This document shows positions 62,534-64,000 of a DNA stretch of 64,000 nt, in pieces. Positions within the stretch are counted from its first letter, which is position 1, and each line of letters opens with the position of its first letter. The translations under genes and the position numbers were made by a program. Source of the stretch: Photobacterium piscicola (GTDB taxonomy: Bacteria > Pseudomonadota > Gammaproteobacteria > Enterobacterales > Vibrionaceae); assembly GCF_900166965.1 (NCBI RefSeq), contig NZ_FUZI01000002.1:372001-436000 (forward strand), written 5' to 3'. Under the pieces are notes generated by a model, which saw only the letters and a program-made list of their open reading frames with translations, searched no databases and was not told the origin of the DNA.

Positions 62534-63823
62534 TTAATATTGCTTATTAATGACAAACGCAGTTTCTCCACCCAAGGGGGTCTGGCTACTTTGACCATAC
62601 CAATCGCCTTGTTTAGTCATCACGTTACCATCGCTATCAACACGTGCTTTAATGATCATTTCTGACAATGATGATAGCTGGCGTTGTGGAATCATGCTGT
62701 CTTTATCCGTTAACGTTATCGTTAATGGGAATGTTGTCGACAACGGTAATTTCACAGCCGCAATCGGCATTGGTGAACCGTCAGCATCATGTACCGAAAT
62801 AATAATATTACCTTGTTTTGGTAATACTACGTTTTTTCCTAACGCTATAGTAGCAGTAACTTGCTTACCTGTATCGATATTTTGCGTTTCAGTTGGTGTT
62901 GTTTGTTCATCAATTGCCGTTGGATCTGGTGCAACTGTTGAACCATCAGCACCGTTAATACGCATTTTTGCACGCGCAATACTACGGGTTAGCATCGGTG
63001 TACGAGAATCCTTTGGCCCAATCAGGGTTTTCATCATCGTCCAATAATCAACAGCTTGCTGGTAATGCTTCTGCTCAAACGCATCAAATGCGAGTAATGA
63101 CAGCGCTTGAACGTTAGTGTGATCAGTCTTAATTACTTGACGTAAAATTTGACGCGCAAGCTCACTTTGACCAGGTTTGCCACTTAACATTAATGTTTGT
63201 GCATAACCTAAGCGAATAGCGGTATCAACAGGGTTAAGATCATACGCGCGTTTCATTGCCATTTCAGCCGTTGCTGCATCACGATTAGCTATCGCAATTC
63301 GACCTAACAGTAACCATCCCATAGGATCATCACCGTCTTTGTGCAATTTAGTTCGTAACGCTAAAGTAAGATCCGACATATCTTGATCAGACAGTGGCTC
63401 ATTAGCGGCGTTATCACCCATTAAACGTTGTGTTAGCTCTGGTAAGCGATTCACGGCTTGATGCCATGCTTCTACTTTAGCACTGCTACCTACAGCACCA
63501 TAAACACCATAGCAAATACCCACAATTAAAATAAGGCCAGGTACAACCATTGCAGGGCTAACATATGTTGCTTGTTGCTTTTCAGTAACAGGCAAATCAT
63601 CCAATAATGTTTGTTGTAAGTCCGTCACCATATCTTGCTGGCTATCGACTAAACCTTCTTGTGATTCTTCTTCAAGTTCATGAATACGATCTTTAAAGAA
63701 GGCTTTATTAAGCTCATCTCGGCTTGCTACATCGTCATACTCTTTGCCGATATACATCGGAATTACAAAGATGGCGATCGCAATTAAAACCAAAACAGCG
63801 GTTAAAATCCAAAACAGCGTCAT
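62534..63823 (-). CDS. ccmI: Cytochrome c maturation protein CcmI
   Basis: The 429-residue protein has two membrane helices (residues 3-24 and about 95-112) enclosing a cytoplasmic coiled loop (DELNKAFFKDRIHELEEESQ). A periplasmic TPR domain follows (PMGWLLLGRIAIANRDAATAE, AIRLGYAQTLMLSGKPGQ), then a C-terminal beta domain. CcmI chaperones apocytochrome c to the heme ligation complex CcmFH. It overlaps ccmH by 4 bp and is the last gene of the operon. Confidence 0.92.
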   Translation of the reverse strand: MTLFWILTAVLVLIAIAIFVIPMYIGKEYDDVASRDELNKAFFKDRIHELEEESQEGLVDSQQDMVTDLQQTLLDDLPVTEKQQATYVSPAMVVPGLILIVGICYGVYGAVGSSAKVEAWHQAVNRLPELTQRLMGDNAANEPLSDQDMSDLTLALRTKLHKDGDDPMGWLLLGRIAIANRDAATAEMAMKRAYDLNPVDTAIRLGYAQTLMLSGKPGQSELARQILRQVIKTDHTNVQALSLLAFDAFEQKHYQQAVDYWTMMKTLIGPKDSRTPMLTRSIARAKMRINGADGSTVAPDPTAIDEQTTPTETQNIDTGKQVTATIALGKNVVLPKQGNIIISVHDADGSPMPIAAVKLPLSTTFPLTITLTDKDSMIPQRQLSSLSEMIIKARVDSDGNVMTKQGDWYGQSSQTPLGGETAFVINKQY

Positions 63824-64000
63824 TTATTTACCTTTGTCTGATTATTGGTAGCTTCAGTATCTTGCTGCGCCATTTCAGCCAACAACCCCTGCAAACGTTC
63901 CGACTCAACATCATCAAGTGGCTCATCTTTGCTTAGCTCAGTTTTTTTACGTGAGCGATAAACTAAGATGCTAAAACCAATCACAATAAAACCAATAGGA
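63820..64000 (-). CDS. ccmH: Cytochrome c maturation protein CcmH, 3' part only
   Basis: Only the last 59 residues are in the window: the end of a membrane helix (PIGFIVIGFSILVYRSRKK) and an acidic cytoplasmic tail (SKDEPLDDVESERLQGLLAE). This matches the C-terminus of CcmH, the thioredoxin-like apocytochrome c reductase. The catalytic N-terminal part lies beyond the right edge. The stop overlaps the ccmI start. Confidence 0.85.
   Translation of the reverse strand, partial: PIGFIVIGFSILVYRSRKKTELSKDEPLDDVESERLQGLLAEMAQQDTEATNNQTKVNK

Overview
The window looks like a chromosomal segment of a low-GC marine gammaproteobacterium of the Vibrionaceae, most likely Photobacterium (the genus is an inference). 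The evidence is Vibrionaceae-type content and order: fadI-fadJ next to sixA and an M16 peptidase, prmB divergent from smrB, priC followed by ybaM, 4.5S RNA near atl and tesB, an ECF sigma/DUF3379 pair followed by two FadL channels and mlaA, and ccmH-ccmI at the right edge. No rRNA, complete tRNA, CRISPR array or complete insertion sequence was seen.

Layout. 0-6.2 kb: partial DUF2057 gene, porin, dinG, a TSUP permease, priC-ybaM and a membrane protein of unknown role. 6.6-10.8 kb: RND pump and its lipoprotein adaptor. 10.9-21.1 kb: nitrate assimilation locus. The leftward operon is cobA-nirB-nirD-nitrate transporter, followed by a PP2C phosphatase/Ser-Thr kinase fusion; nasA is divergent. Both sides of the divergent region carry good sigma-54 promoter matches. 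21.6-23.4 kb: small lipoprotein behind a Fur-like box, a MarC protein and a secreted orphan. 23.5-30.9 kb: one leftward cluster of a SigZ-type sigma factor, gshA, a two-gene MdlAB-like ABC exporter and a eukaryotic-type glutathione synthetase. It has the parts of a self-contained system for making and exporting glutathione or a related thiol, and it is the most interesting locus here.

31-37.4 kb: DMT permease, nfsA, SulP transporter, VOC and AhpD-like proteins, LysR regulator and PACE efflux protein. 37.6-41.5 kb: gene-poor accessory island with small orphan ORFs, an integron-cassette-like gene flanked by an 11-bp inverted repeat, an orphan winged-helix/membrane protein, and a perfect 16-copy octamer repeat. 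41.6-53 kb: housekeeping genes (ffs, atl, tesB, decR with a cysteine-desulfhydrase-like PLP enzyme, queC, prmB, smrB, sixA, M16 peptidase).

53.1-61.6 kb: lipid handling. fadIJ has a FadR-like operator. Between fadI and the ECF sigma gene lies a candidate FNR-controlled small RNA. The ECF sigma/anti-sigma pair precedes two FadL paralogues, one of which has lost the NPA motif. 61.7-64 kb: mlaA, ccmI and the 3' end of ccmH.

Product names rest on motifs and family resemblance read by eye. No database search was possible.
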